In this document: positions 36,092-45,081 of the stretch, piece by piece | Layout of the letters: every line of letters begins with the position of its first letter | Numbering within the stretch: position 1 is the stretch's first letter | Assembly: GCA_963835685.1 (NCBI GenBank) | Contig: CAWIGI010000014.1 | Coordinates: 248,001-312,000 of the forward strand | DNA: 64,000 bases | Source of the DNA: DATAGF01 sp963835685 | GTDB lineage: Bacteria > Actinomycetota > Thermoleophilia > Miltoncostaeales > Miltoncostaeaceae | Direction: 5' to 3' | Notes under the pieces: model-generated | Seen by the model: only the letters and a program-made list of their open reading frames with translations | Told to the model about the DNA's origin: nothing | Database searches by the model: none | Translations under genes and position numbers: made by a program

Positions 36092-39000
36092 GCCCGCCGA
36101 CGCCCGAGCAGGAGCGGGCGCTCGCGGCCGCCGCCTCCGCGCCCGCCACGGCGGTCGCCGCCGGCGCGGGCGCCGGCAAGACGACGCTGCTGGTGGAGGC
36201 GGTCTGGCGCGACCTCGAGGACGGCGCGGTCCCGCTGGAGCGCGTCCTCGTCGCGACCTACAACCGCGCGGCCGCGGCGCACCTGGTCGAGCGCCTGCAG
36301 GCGCGCTTCGCCGATCCCGACGAGGGGCGCGGCCGCGCGCGGCCGGGGCTCGACCTCTCGGACGCATGGGTCGGCACGTTCCACGCGCTCGCCGCCCGCA
36401 TCGTGCGCGAGAGCCCGTTCGCGGCCGGCGTCGACCCGGCGTTCGGCGAGCTCGACGAGACCGAGGCGGCGTCGCTGATGGAGCAGGCCCTCGACGAAGC
36501 GGTGGAACGTCGCTCGCCGACCCCGGCTTCCTGAACCTCGTGAGCGACGCGACCGGCGTGACCGCGATCAGGAGGCAATCCGCCACGTCCACGAGCGCCT
36601 GCGCGCCGCCGGGCACCAGGAGCCCAGGATCGTCGTGCCCGACGCGCCGGGCCTCGACGACGCGCAGCGGGCGCGAGCTGGCGGGGGCGATGCGGGCGGC
36701 GGGGGCGCATCGGCGACGCCCGCCCTCACCACCACGCGCAGCTGACATGGCTGCGGAGATGCTGCTCGCCGGCGAGGCCGGTGCGCAGGCTCCGAGGCTC
36801 TCCCTCACCTGCACCGCGGCCTTCCGCCGCCTGGCGGAGCGGGTCAACGCGGCGGCGGCGGCGGTCTTCCAGCGCGCTTCTCGACGTCGAGGCCCGTGAC
36901 CAGCTCGCGGGATTCGCCGCGAGCCTCGAGGCGTTCCGCACGCGCTACGCGGAGCTCAAGCGCGAGCGCGGCGCTCTCGACTACGAGGACCTCCTGCTCG
37001 CCGCGCGGCGGGTCCTGCGGGCCGGCCACGACTACCGCTTCGCCCGCGTCTACGTCGACGAGTTCCAGGACGCGAACGCACTCCAGGCCGAGATCGTCGA
37101 CCTCCTTGCGGCCGATCGGACCGTCGTGGTGGGCGACGGCTGCCAGGCGATCTACGGCTTCCGCCACGCCGACGTGGCCCACTTCAACGCGCGGACGGGC
37201 GACCCGCCGGCCGTGACGCTCCGCGACAACCACCGCAGCCAGGCGCCCCTGCTCCACGCGCTCAACGGCCTGCTCGCGGGCGTCGCTGAGCGACGAGCGG
37301 GCGTTCGGGCCGCTGCGCCCGGCGGCCGGTGACCCGGCCCGGGCCCGCCGCTCGCGGACGCCTTCACCGGTCGAGGTCATCGACGTCGGCTCGGACGGCG
37401 GCGGGGCCGCGAACCGGGCGCAGGAGGCCGAGGTCGGTCGCCGACCTCGTCGCGGGCCTGGCCGGCCGCGGGTACGCGATGGCGCGAGGTCGCCGTGCTG
37501 TTCCGCGCCCTGACCGAAGTCGAGCCCTACCGGGCGGCGATGGACGCCCGCGGCATCCCGGCGTACCTCGTCGTGGGGCGCGGGCTTCTTCACCCACGAC
37601 CAGGTCGCCGACACGATGGCGCTGCTCGCCCTCGTCGAGAACCCACTCAACGAGGGGGCGCTGATCCGGGTGCTCGCCTCGCCGTACGCGGCGGTCGAGC
37701 GACCAGGACTTCGTCGAGCTGCGGCGCGAGGCCGGGCCGGCCGGGCGACGGCCGACTGGCCCGGCGCCGGGGCGCTGCTGCCGGCCGCGCGCAGCGCTCG
37801 ACGCGACGCGGCCGGCGGTGGAGGCGGCGGAGGCCCTGCGGCCACTCCTGCGCGAGCGGGGCCTCGCAGGGCTGGTGGAGGCCGCGATCGAGGCCCGCGG
37901 GTACGACCTGGCGGTGCTCGGCCTGCCGGACGGCGCCCGCCGCCACGCCAACCTCCGCAAGCTCGTGCGCATGGCGCGAGGAATTCTCTGCCGTCCGCGG
38001 CCCGGACCTGCGCGGCTTCCTCGGCCTCCTGCGCCGCATGGCGGAGGCCGGCGACCAGGATCCCGGGGAGGCGACGGTGGTCGATCCCGACCTCGACGCC
38101 GTCCGCCTCGCGACGATCCACGCCGTCAAGGGCCAGGAGTTCCCGGCCGTCGTGATGGCCGACGCGTCCCACGCGCTGCCACCGCGATCTCCCGATGGTG
38201 CTCGTCGGACCCGACGGCGAGCGCCGGGATCCGGGTGTCGCGAGTCGGCGGGACGGCGGTGCCGCGCTCGGCTACGAGCAGCTGCGCGAGGCCGCGCAGG
38301 CCGCCGAGCCGCCGAGGAGCGCCGCTTGACTACGTGGCGGCAACGCGCGCCGAGCGCCACCTCGCGGTGGTCGGCCGCTCGACCGCGCGCGGCAACGTCA
38401 AGGACACGGCCTTCCAGATCGTGCGCGAGGCCCGCGGCATGGCCGCTCACGGGGGGGTCGCGACGTACCCGCGCGGCGGCTCGCGTCGCCGCTGGTCGAG
38501 CGCTCGGCGGCCGCGCCCGCCGGGGACGGACGGCGCCCGCGGGTCGAGCCCCTGCCGACCACGGCCGCGGCGGCCCCCCCGGCGCCCGCACCACCCGCGG
38601 CGGACCCCGTCGCCGGCCGGCGCCTGTCCTTCACGGCGCTGGCGACCCTCGCGGTGTGCCGGCGGCGCTTCCACCTGGAGTACGAGCGGGGTCTTCGCGG
38701 GCGGCCCGAGGCCGTCGTGGCCGCGCCCGGGGCCCCGCCGCCGCCGACCGCCTGGGGCGGGACCGCGTTCGGCGACCTCGTGCACCGGTTCCTCGCCGCG
38801 CTCGACTGGCGCGCCCCGGCGCCCGCGCCGGGCTGGGCGGCGAGCGCCGCGCGCGCCGCCGGCCTCCCCGACTCGGCCGTCGACCAGGAGCGCGCCGAGC
38901 GGCTGGTGGACGGGCTCCTGCGCTCGGCCGTCGCCGACCGCATCCGCGCCGGGAGGGGGCGCGCCGAGGAGCCGTTCGCCGTCGAGGTCGGCGGCGCGGT

Positions 39001-39394
39001 GCTCTCCGGCGCCATCGACCTCCTGGTGGACGAGGGAGACGGCCGCGCCCTGCTGGTCGACTGGAAGACGCACGCCCTCTCGGCGGGCCTCACCGCCGCC
39101 GGCGTGGCCGCCGAGTACCGCCTCCAGCAGGCGCTCTACGGGCTCGCGGCCCTGCGGGCCGGGTGGCGGGAGGTCGAGCTCGCCTGGCTGCTGCTCGAGG
39201 ACGTCGCCGGCAGCCCGTCGCGGACCGTGCGCCAGGCGGACGAGACGGCCCTGGAGGCCGAGGTGGCCGACGGGCTCGCGCCGCTCCGGGCTCCCGAGCG
39301 GCCGGCCGCCGCGACGGCGCCCCAGCCCTTCTGCAGCGGCTGCCCGGGGCTGGAGGCGATGTGCCTGGTGGCGCTCGCCGGACCTGTGGGATGA
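36088..39394 (+). pseudogene. UvrD/AddA-like helicase with C-terminal nuclease, many frameshifts
   Basis: About 1,100 codons. All superfamily-1 helicase motifs are present in successive frames: AGAGAGKTTLL (Walker A), YVDEFQDANALQ (Walker B), VVGDGCQAIYGFRHAD (III), LRDNHRSQAPLL (IV), TIHAVKGQEFPAVVMAD (V) and DYVAATRAERHLAVV (VI). A RecB-type nuclease follows (LSGAIDLLVD, LLVDWKTH) with intact aspartates, plus cysteines CRRRFHLEY and FCSGCPGLEAMC for an iron-sulfur site. The 3' third from about 38500 is one frame. Indels cluster at 36500-38300. GTG 36088 overlaps the AddB-like stop; its TGA overlaps the STAS gene. It is probably part of an end-resection complex. Confidence 0.75.
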
Positions 39395-39777
39395 TCGGGC
39401 TCCGTTCCACCCCGGCCGCGGGAGCGGACCTGTCGGACACCTTCCACAACGTCGAGGTGGAACTCATGGAGGCGCCCCGCTGGGGCGTCGTGCTGTCGGG
39501 CGATCTGGACCTGGCGGACGCCGACGCCATCCACCACCTGCTGGCCCGGCTCGCCCGCGACGCGGCCCCGGGCGCGGTGCTCGTGGACCTCCGCGGCCTC
39601 GAATTCATCGACTCCCACGGCGTCCGGGCCCTCTTCCGCGCCCGCGACGACGCCGAGCGGGCCGGGAGCCGGATCACGCTCTGCGCGAACGACGGGGCGG
39701 TGCGCCGCACGCTCGACCTCATGGACGCGGGCGCCGCGTTCGACGTCGTCCCCGAGCCGCCCGACGATTCCGGGTGA
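39391..39777 (+). CDS. STAS-domain anti-sigma-factor antagonist
   Basis: A 128-residue STAS protein. The phosphorylatable serine is in LRGLEFIDSHGVRALFRARD, the usual DSxG position. Its start ATG overlaps the helicase TGA (ATGA at 39391-39394), which couples translation, although a role in the same pathway is not expected. A partner kinase of the HATPase type lies at 30847. It probably counts as a general stress or sigma-control part, or an orphan. Confidence 0.82.
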   Translation: MIGLRSTPAAGADLSDTFHNVEVELMEAPRWGVVLSGDLDLADADAIHHLLARLARDAAPGAVLVDLRGLEFIDSHGVRALFRARDDAERAGSRITLCANDGAVRRTLDLMDAGAAFDVVPEPPDDSG

Positions 39778-39787
39778 GAGGGGCCCG

Positions 39788-40663
39788 CTACCAGTAGCGC
39801 GGGAGCGCCGGCTCGGCGCCGCACGCGCAGCGGCCGTCGGGCCCGGGCCGCGCCATCTGGCCGCAGGCGGCGCAGCGCGCCCAGAGGCCGTTGAGGCGGT
39901 GCGGCTCCCAGACGCCGGTCTGGCCGCCCGCGGCCAGGCCGCCGGGGTTCGGGGCGAAGAACGCCCGCATGGCCTCGGCGTGGGCGGGGCTCTCTGAGAG
40001 CCGGGCGACGTCGCCGGGGCCGTCCCACGCGGTGATCGTGAACATCCGGTTGTCGACCACCGCGCCCACCCAGCTGATGAACCCCGGGGTGCCCATCAGC
40101 TCCGAGACCACCTCCCGGCTTCGCGAGCGGACCTCCTGGATCTCCTCCGGCGAGCGCGCCTCGAGCACCGTCAGGCTCATCGCGCCGGGCTCGCGGCCAT
40201 CGGTCGAGACGTAGGTGCTCGTGCCGAAGACGAAGGGTCCGATCCGGTCGGGCTGCACCAGCACCTGGAGCCCGAGCTGGCGCGGGACGACCGCGGTGTC
40301 GAAGTAGCCGACCACCGAGCGGACCCGGTCGCCCTCGACCGTGATCACGTCGGCCCCCGGCAGCCGGACCTCCCGCCCCGACGGGGGCAGCCCCTGGTAG
40401 GGGCCGGCGTTGGTGCCCGTCATCAGCCACTGGGCGGCGACCGACCCGTCGGGGCGGACGCCCGAGCTCTCGATCTCGAAGGCGAGGTCGGGGAACCCGG
40501 CGAAGAGACCGCCGGCGTACTCGGCGGTCGCCTCCGCGCCGATCCCGTCCGGGACGTTCGGGTCGGTGTAGGTGCCCCCCTCCGCGAAGACGGCCGCGAT
40601 CGCCTCCGGATCGCGACGGTTCCAGGCCTCGAAGTAGCGAGCGGAGACGGCGGACGCATCCAT
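39788..40663 (-). CDS. SnoaL-like plus ABM-like protein with zinc ribbon
   Basis: A 291-residue fusion. Residues 1-125 are a SnoaL/polyketide-cyclase-like barrel (SARYFEAWNRRDPEAIAAVF). The middle is an ABM-type domain (SLTVLEARSPEEIQEVRSR, then ISWVGAVVDNRMFTITAWD). The last 30 residues form a zinc ribbon: CAACGQMARPGPDGRCACG, with two CxxC/CxC pairs. The combination is unusual and I do not know a function. ATG 40663 is the start. It converges with the STAS gene and diverges from the LCP gene. Confidence 0.7.
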   Translation of the reverse strand: MDASAVSARYFEAWNRRDPEAIAAVFAEGGTYTDPNVPDGIGAEATAEYAGGLFAGFPDLAFEIESSGVRPDGSVAAQWLMTGTNAGPYQGLPPSGREVRLPGADVITVEGDRVRSVVGYFDTAVVPRQLGLQVLVQPDRIGPFVFGTSTYVSTDGREPGAMSLTVLEARSPEEIQEVRSRSREVVSELMGTPGFISWVGAVVDNRMFTITAWDGPGDVARLSESPAHAEAMRAFFAPNPGGLAAGGQTGVWEPHRLNGLWARCAACGQMARPGPDGRCACGAEPALPRYW

Positions 40664-40760
40664 CGTGCACCTCCGCTCGGAGCCTAGAGTCGTTGCGGGT
40701 GCCGTTGCAATCGCGTGCCGGTGGTCGCCTCAGGGGGCGGCCGCGGGGGAGGATGGCGGG

Positions 40761-42350
40761 ATGGCCATCGACACGGTGCGCGGCCGCGGGGCCCGGTGGG
40801 CGGCCCTGGCGGCGTTCGCCCTGGCCACGATGTCCGTCATCGGGCGCGAGAGGCGCATGCCGCTGCCGCCACCCGGCGCGACCCCGAGCGCCCCGCCGGC
40901 CGCGCCGGCCGCTGTCGCCGCCCCCGCCCCGCCGGCCGCCACGCCCGTCGATGCGGACCGGAGCGAGCCACGCGGCCTGAGCTGCGCGGTCCTCTCGCTC
41001 GTGGTCCCCGGTGCGGGGCAGATCCACGGCGGGGCCCGCGCGCGCGGCGCCGCGATGGTGGGCGTCGCCCTCGCGCTGCTGATCGGGGCGCTCGTGCTCG
41101 CGCGCCAGGACGTCGTCTTCCTGGTGGGCCAGGCCCTGCGGCCCGAGGTGCTCCTCGGCGCGCTCGCGCTGAACGGGGCGGTGCTCGCGTTCCGTGGCGG
41201 GGCGGTCGCCGACGCCTGGCGGCTGGGGACCCGGCCGGCGCGCCGGGCCGCGCGCGCGGCGGTGCTCGCCGTGCTGCTCGCGGTCGTCGCCGTCCCCCAC
41301 GCCGTGGCGGCCTGGTACCAGTGGAGCGCCTACGACGCGGTGACGACGATCTTCGCCGACGTGGACCCGGCCGACATCCCGTCCGGCCTGCCGTTCGGTA
41401 CGACCGACGGCGTGGAGCAGGACAAGCTCCAGGCCCTCCAGGCGAAGGCCCGCGCCGAGGCGGCCGCCGCCTGGCCGCCGGGGGGCCGCCTGACGGTGCT
41501 GCTGCTGGGGGGCGACGCCGGGCCCGGGCGCTCGGGGCTGCGCACCGACACCATGGTCGTGGCCACCATCCACGCCCGCACGCGCCGGGCGGCGCTGCTC
41601 TCGCTCCCCCGCAACATGGGGGCGGTGCCGCTGCCGCCGGCCGCCGCCGGCCTGGTGTCGGACGGGCGCTTCCCCGACATCCTCAACGCCCTCTACGGCT
41701 GGGCCCGGCGGTACCCCGACCGCTTCCCCGGCCGGGACCCGGGCGCGACGGCGCTGAAGCAGGTGGCCGCCAACCTCACGGGCCTGCGCGTCGACTACTA
41801 CGCGCTGGTCGACTTCCGCGGCTTCGTCGAGATGGTCGACGCCCTGGGCGGGGTGACGATCGACGTGCCCCGGCCGGTGCTCGACCGCGTCTCGCCCCCC
41901 GAGGACGGCCAGGACTGGATCCGCATCGACCTCCAGCCGGGCCGCCAGACGCTCACCGCACTCGAGGCCTTCGCCTACGTCCGCGCCCGCAGCTACAGCT
42001 CCGACTACGAGCGGATCCGGCGCCAGCGCTGCGTGATGGTCGCCCTGGCCCGCCAGGCCGACCCCGCCCGCGTGCTCCGGGCCTTCCCGCGGCTGGCCCG
42101 GGCGGCGCGGCAGAACGTGAGCACCGACATCCCGCGCCGCGTGCTCCCCGAGCTCGTGCGGCTGGTGGCGGGGATCGACCAGCGCAGGGTCGTGTCGCTC
42201 GGGTTCGTCCCGCCCGCCTACTCCGCCGGCTGGGTGGACCGGGGCTATCCGGTGCCCGACATCCCGGCGATCCGGGCGGCGACCAGGAAGGCGATCGGGC
42301 CCGGGGGGGTGCGGGGGGCGACGACGCTCGGCGGGGAGGTCTGCGCCTGA
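40761..42350 (+). CDS. LytR-CpsA-Psr (LCP) family protein
   Basis: A 529-residue membrane protein. After a proline/alanine-rich region, four hydrophobic segments lie at about residues 73-92, 97-115, 130-146 and 164-184. The LCP catalytic domain follows: LTVLLLGGDAGPGRSGLRTD (first motif with the R-x-DT), LLSLPRNMGAVPL, and YVRARSYSSDYERIRRQR, which contain the conserved arginines and aspartates. LCP enzymes transfer undecaprenyl-linked polymers to peptidoglycan. More N-terminal helices than usual. ATG 40761 has GGGGGAGG upstream. Probably anchors wall polymers. Confidence 0.85.
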   Translation: MAIDTVRGRGARWAALAAFALATMSVIGRERRMPLPPPGATPSAPPAAPAAVAAPAPPAATPVDADRSEPRGLSCAVLSLVVPGAGQIHGGARARGAAMVGVALALLIGALVLARQDVVFLVGQALRPEVLLGALALNGAVLAFRGGAVADAWRLGTRPARRAARAAVLAVLLAVVAVPHAVAAWYQWSAYDAVTTIFADVDPADIPSGLPFGTTDGVEQDKLQALQAKARAEAAAAWPPGGRLTVLLLGGDAGPGRSGLRTDTMVVATIHARTRRAALLSLPRNMGAVPLPPAAAGLVSDGRFPDILNALYGWARRYPDRFPGRDPGATALKQVAANLTGLRVDYYALVDFRGFVEMVDALGGVTIDVPRPVLDRVSPPEDGQDWIRIDLQPGRQTLTALEAFAYVRARSYSSDYERIRRQRCVMVALARQADPARVLRAFPRLARAARQNVSTDIPRRVLPELVRLVAGIDQRRVVSLGFVPPAYSAGWVDRGYPVPDIPAIRAATRKAIGPGGVRGATTLGGEVCA

Positions 42351-42375
42351 GCGTCCGGGGTGCGAGACTCGGGCC

Positions 42376-42846
42376 GGTGGCAGCTGTCGCGAAGGGGAGC
42401 CCACCGGGGCCCGACGCCGGCTGGGAGGCCCTGAGGGCGGCGCGGTGGACGACCGCGCGGGCGTGCTTCGAGGCCGTGCCGCCCGATGCGCGCGACGGCG
42501 AGGCCGAGGAGGGCCTGGGCTGGGCGGCGTGGTGGCTCGACGACGCCGAGACGGCGCTGGGCGCCCGCGAGCGCGCATACCGCCTCTATCGGGCCGGCGG
42601 CCGGACGGTCCCGGCGGCGCGCATGGCGGTCTGGCTCGCCTGCGACGAGCTCGACTTCCACGGAGCGCTCGCCGTCGCGCAGGGGTGGCTCGGCCGCGCC
42701 CACGCCCTGCTCGACCCGCGCCGACCGCCTCGAGGGGGACGATCTCGTCCTTCGCGGAGCGCGCCAACCGCGGCGCCCCGGGAGGGGCCGCGGAGTACCC
42801 CTACGGGTACCTCCTCGTCGTGGGGCGGACCCGCGGGGCCGATTAG
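42376..42846 (+). pseudogene. Truncated LuxR-type TPR regulator fragment
   Basis: GTG 42376 opens WEALRAARWTTARACFEAVP and GLGWAAWWLDDAETALGARE, the N-terminal TPR-like helices typical of large LuxR regulators. The frame stays like the family to about 42715, then the resemblance ends and a shifted frame closes at 42846 with an unrelated tail (AEYPYGYLLVVGRTRGAD). The HTH domain is missing. I regard it as a truncated remnant. Confidence 0.55.
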
Positions 42847-42881
42847 AATCCCGGCACGGTCCCGCGTCCGGAGGGGGAGCT

Positions 42882-43283
42882 GTGCCCGCCGAGCTGATCC
42901 ACACGATGATCCGAGTGCTCGACGAGGAGCGCTCGCTGGCCTTCTACCGCGCCCTCGGGTTCGAGGAGCGCGGGCGCCGCCGCGTGGGAGGGGACACGGC
43001 GACGGTGATCTTCCTCGGGCTCCCCGGCGACGGCGCCAAGCTCGAGCTGACGCTGAACGACGGCCGCACCGAGCCGTACGACGTGGGCGAGGGCTACGGG
43101 CACATCGCGCTCGTGTCGAGCGACGGCGCCGACGCCGAGATCGCCCGGATGGCCGAGCACGGGATCGCGCCCGAGAAGGAGCCGTACGCCCCGTATCCGG
43201 GGGGGCCGAAGATCTTCTTCGTGCGCGACCCGGACGGCTACCGGATCGAGGTCCTGGAGCGGAACCCCGAGGCCGAGCTCTGA
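42882..43283 (+). CDS. VOC (glyoxalase-I-like) protein
   Basis: A 133-residue single-module vicinal-oxygen-chelate protein; GTG 42882 follows GAGGGGGAG. The metal ligands of glyoxalase I are suggested by the first histidine in LIHTMIRVLDEERSLAFYRA, GHIALVSSD in the middle and RIEVLERN (glutamate) at the end. LELTLNDGRTEPYDVGEGYG is close to lactoylglutathione lyases. Likely a metal-dependent lyase or isomerase. It converges with the ADH gene, separated by a hairpin. Confidence 0.8.
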   Translation: MPAELIHTMIRVLDEERSLAFYRALGFEERGRRRVGGDTATVIFLGLPGDGAKLELTLNDGRTEPYDVGEGYGHIALVSSDGADAEIARMAEHGIAPEKEPYAPYPGGPKIFFVRDPDGYRIEVLERNPEAEL

Positions 43284-43299
43284 GGCCCGGGACGGGGCG

Positions 43300-43327
43300 C
43301 CGCCCGCGGCAGGTTCGCCGCGGGCGG
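43300..43327. terminator. Bidirectional hairpin between convergent genes
   Basis: CCGCCCGCGG-caggttcg-CCGCGGGCGG is a perfect 10-bp stem with an 8-base loop. It lies between the VOC gene and the ADH gene, both reading toward it, so it may serve both. Confidence 0.6.
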
Positions 43328-43336
43328 GCCATTCGC

Positions 43337-44365
43337 CTAGGGGATGATCACGCCACGGCCGCGGACGTTGCCGCCCTCCAGGTCGTGGATCGCGCCGTTG
43401 ATGTCGTCGAGCCGGTACTCGGCCCCCTCGAGCTTCACCCGTCCCTGGCCGGCCAGGTCCATCAGCTCGGCCAGCTCGTTGTAGTTGCCGACGAGGCTGC
43501 CGACGACGGCGATCTCGCTGAAGATCATGTCGATTGCCGGCACCTCGACCCGGCCGCCGTAGCCGACCACCCAGTAGGTGCCGCCCTTTCGCAGCATCCC
43601 GAGGGCCTGGGGGATCGCGCTGCCCTCGCCGACGAAGTCGATGACCGCGTGGGCCCCCTCGCCGCCGGTGAGCTCCAGGACCCCCTCCACGGCGTCAACC
43701 TTGGAGCCGTCGACGAGATGGTGGGCGCCGAGCGACGAGGCCAGCTTCAGGGCCCCGGCGGAGCGGTCCACCGCGATGATCTCGGTCGCGCACAGCTCGC
43801 CGAGCACCTGTACGCAGATGTGCCCGAGCCCGCCGACCCCGATGAGCGCGCACGTCGTCCCGGGCTGCAGGCGCTCCGCGGCGCGCTTGGCGACCCGGTA
43901 GGCCGTGATCCCGGCGTCGGCGTAGGGGGCGATCGCCTTGGGCTCGAGGCCGTCGGGGAGCTTGATGATCGCCCGCTCGCCGGTGAGCAGGTACTCGGCG
44001 AAGCCGCCGTTCGTGGTGATCCCGGGGAAGGAGAGGTCCACGCAGTGCATGTCCTCGCCCCCGCGGCAGGCCCGGCAGAGGCCGCAGGTGATCACCGGAT
44101 GGACGATGACGGCGTCGCCCGGCTTGACGTTCCGCACGCCGGGCCCGACGTCCTCGACCCAGCCGGCGTTCTCGTGGCCGAGGATGTACGGGAGCTCGAC
44201 GTCAACCTTCTCCTTCCAGATGCCCTCGATGATGTGCAGGTCGGTCCGGCAGAGGCCGGCGCCGCCGATCCTCACGATGACGTCCGACGGCGACTGGACC
44301 TCGGGCGCCGGGACGTCCTCGATCGACAGCTCCGAGTCGTAGGCGGGAAGCAGTGCCGCCTTCAT
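43337..44365 (-). CDS. NAD-type zinc alcohol dehydrogenase of monooxygenase-type operon
   Basis: A 342-residue MDR enzyme. Zinc ligands: GAGLCRTDLHIIEG and LGHENAGWVEDVG; structural zinc cysteines CGLCRACRGGEDMHC; nucleotide fold IGVGGLGHICVQVLGE. ATG 44365 follows AAGGAGG and overlaps the TGA of the DUF59 gene (ATGA). In actinobacterial propane/phenol-type monooxygenase clusters an ADH of this kind oxidises the alcohol product. The terminal gene of the three-gene operon, reading toward the hairpin. GTTGAC occurs twice, in SKVDAV and KEKVDVE. Confidence 0.85.
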   Translation of the reverse strand: MKAALLPAYDSELSIEDVPAPEVQSPSDVIVRIGGAGLCRTDLHIIEGIWKEKVDVELPYILGHENAGWVEDVGPGVRNVKPGDAVIVHPVITCGLCRACRGGEDMHCVDLSFPGITTNGGFAEYLLTGERAIIKLPDGLEPKAIAPYADAGITAYRVAKRAAERLQPGTTCALIGVGGLGHICVQVLGELCATEIIAVDRSAGALKLASSLGAHHLVDGSKVDAVEGVLELTGGEGAHAVIDFVGEGSAIPQALGMLRKGGTYWVVGYGGRVEVPAIDMIFSEIAVVGSLVGNYNELAELMDLAGQGRVKLEGAEYRLDDINGAIHDLEGGNVRGRGVIIP

Positions 44366-45081
44366 GCCGCCACCTCCTTGGCGCGCCACTCCTCGAGGCC
44401 GGCGCCGTAGCGCACCGCGAGGAGGCCGGTGCAGAACTCCGTGTTGGACTCGAGGCTGACGCGCACCGAGCGGGCGAGCCGGAGGTAGTCCGGCAGCCCG
44501 TCCGCCGCGAGCGGCCACCCTTGGGCGTCGGTGAAGACCAGGGCGTCGTGGTCCTCCCCCATGCCGAGCTCACGCCTGCGGACGAGGTATTCGGTCCAGT
44601 CGTCCGGCTCCGCCCACGGGGGCCGGGAGCCGTCGCCCATCCGCAACGCGACCGCCGCGGCGTCCCCGATCGCCTCCCGCGCCGCGCGGAGGACCGGCTC
44701 CTGGCGCACCACGTACGCCTTGAGCCGGAAGCGGCGGCGCAGCTCGTCGAGCTCGCCCTCGGCCTGGCTCGGGAAGGCCGCCTGGAAGGAGCGCCCGGCG
44801 GCGACCGCCTCGGTGATCCGCTCGCCCTCGAAGTGGTCCACCAGCCTCACCGAGACCGCCGGGGCCCCGGGAAGGGCCCGCAGGGCCTCGTGGGCGTCGC
44901 TCATCATCAGGTAGGCGAAGTTGGGCGAGCACCAGTAGGTCGGCAGGCGGACAGTGACGCTCACCCGCCCGTCGGCGACGTCCAGGGACTGGACGAAGTC
45001 GAGCGCGACGAGGGACTTGTCGAGCTCGGGGTCCATCACCCGCGCGAGCGCGTCCCTCGCCTCGGCGAGGCTCGGGCTCAC
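44362..45081 (-). CDS. DUF59/MIP18-type iron-sulfur assembly-like protein
   Basis: A 239-residue protein with an N-terminal DUF59 domain (DALARVMDPELDKSLVALDF) and a longer C-terminal extension that carries WAEPDDWTEYLVRRRELGMG. DUF59 proteins help mature Fe-S or di-iron enzymes. The gene sits between an amidohydrolase and an ADH, with 4-base overlaps to both (GTG 45081 overlapping TGA, and ATGA at 44362). The same trio neighbours binuclear-iron monooxygenases in several actinobacteria, so it probably aids metal-centre assembly. Confidence 0.75.
   Translation of the reverse strand: MSPSLAEARDALARVMDPELDKSLVALDFVQSLDVADGRVSVTVRLPTYWCSPNFAYLMMSDAHEALRALPGAPAVSVRLVDHFEGERITEAVAAGRSFQAAFPSQAEGELDELRRRFRLKAYVVRQEPVLRAAREAIGDAAAVALRMGDGSRPPWAEPDDWTEYLVRRRELGMGEDHDALVFTDAQGWPLAADGLPDYLRLARSVRVSLESNTEFCTGLLAVRYGAGLEEWRAKEVAA

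Noticed and set aside
39090..42767. Minus-strand open frame of 1,225 codons
   Set aside because: Shadow of the LCP, helicase and SnoaL-ABM genes; only the part in the SnoaL gene region has real coding, in another frame.
40715..44410. Plus-strand open frame of 1,231 codons
   Set aside because: It crosses the LCP, truncated LuxR, VOC and ADH genes in the wrong frame or strand and is arginine/glycine-rich; typical of high-GC shadow frames.
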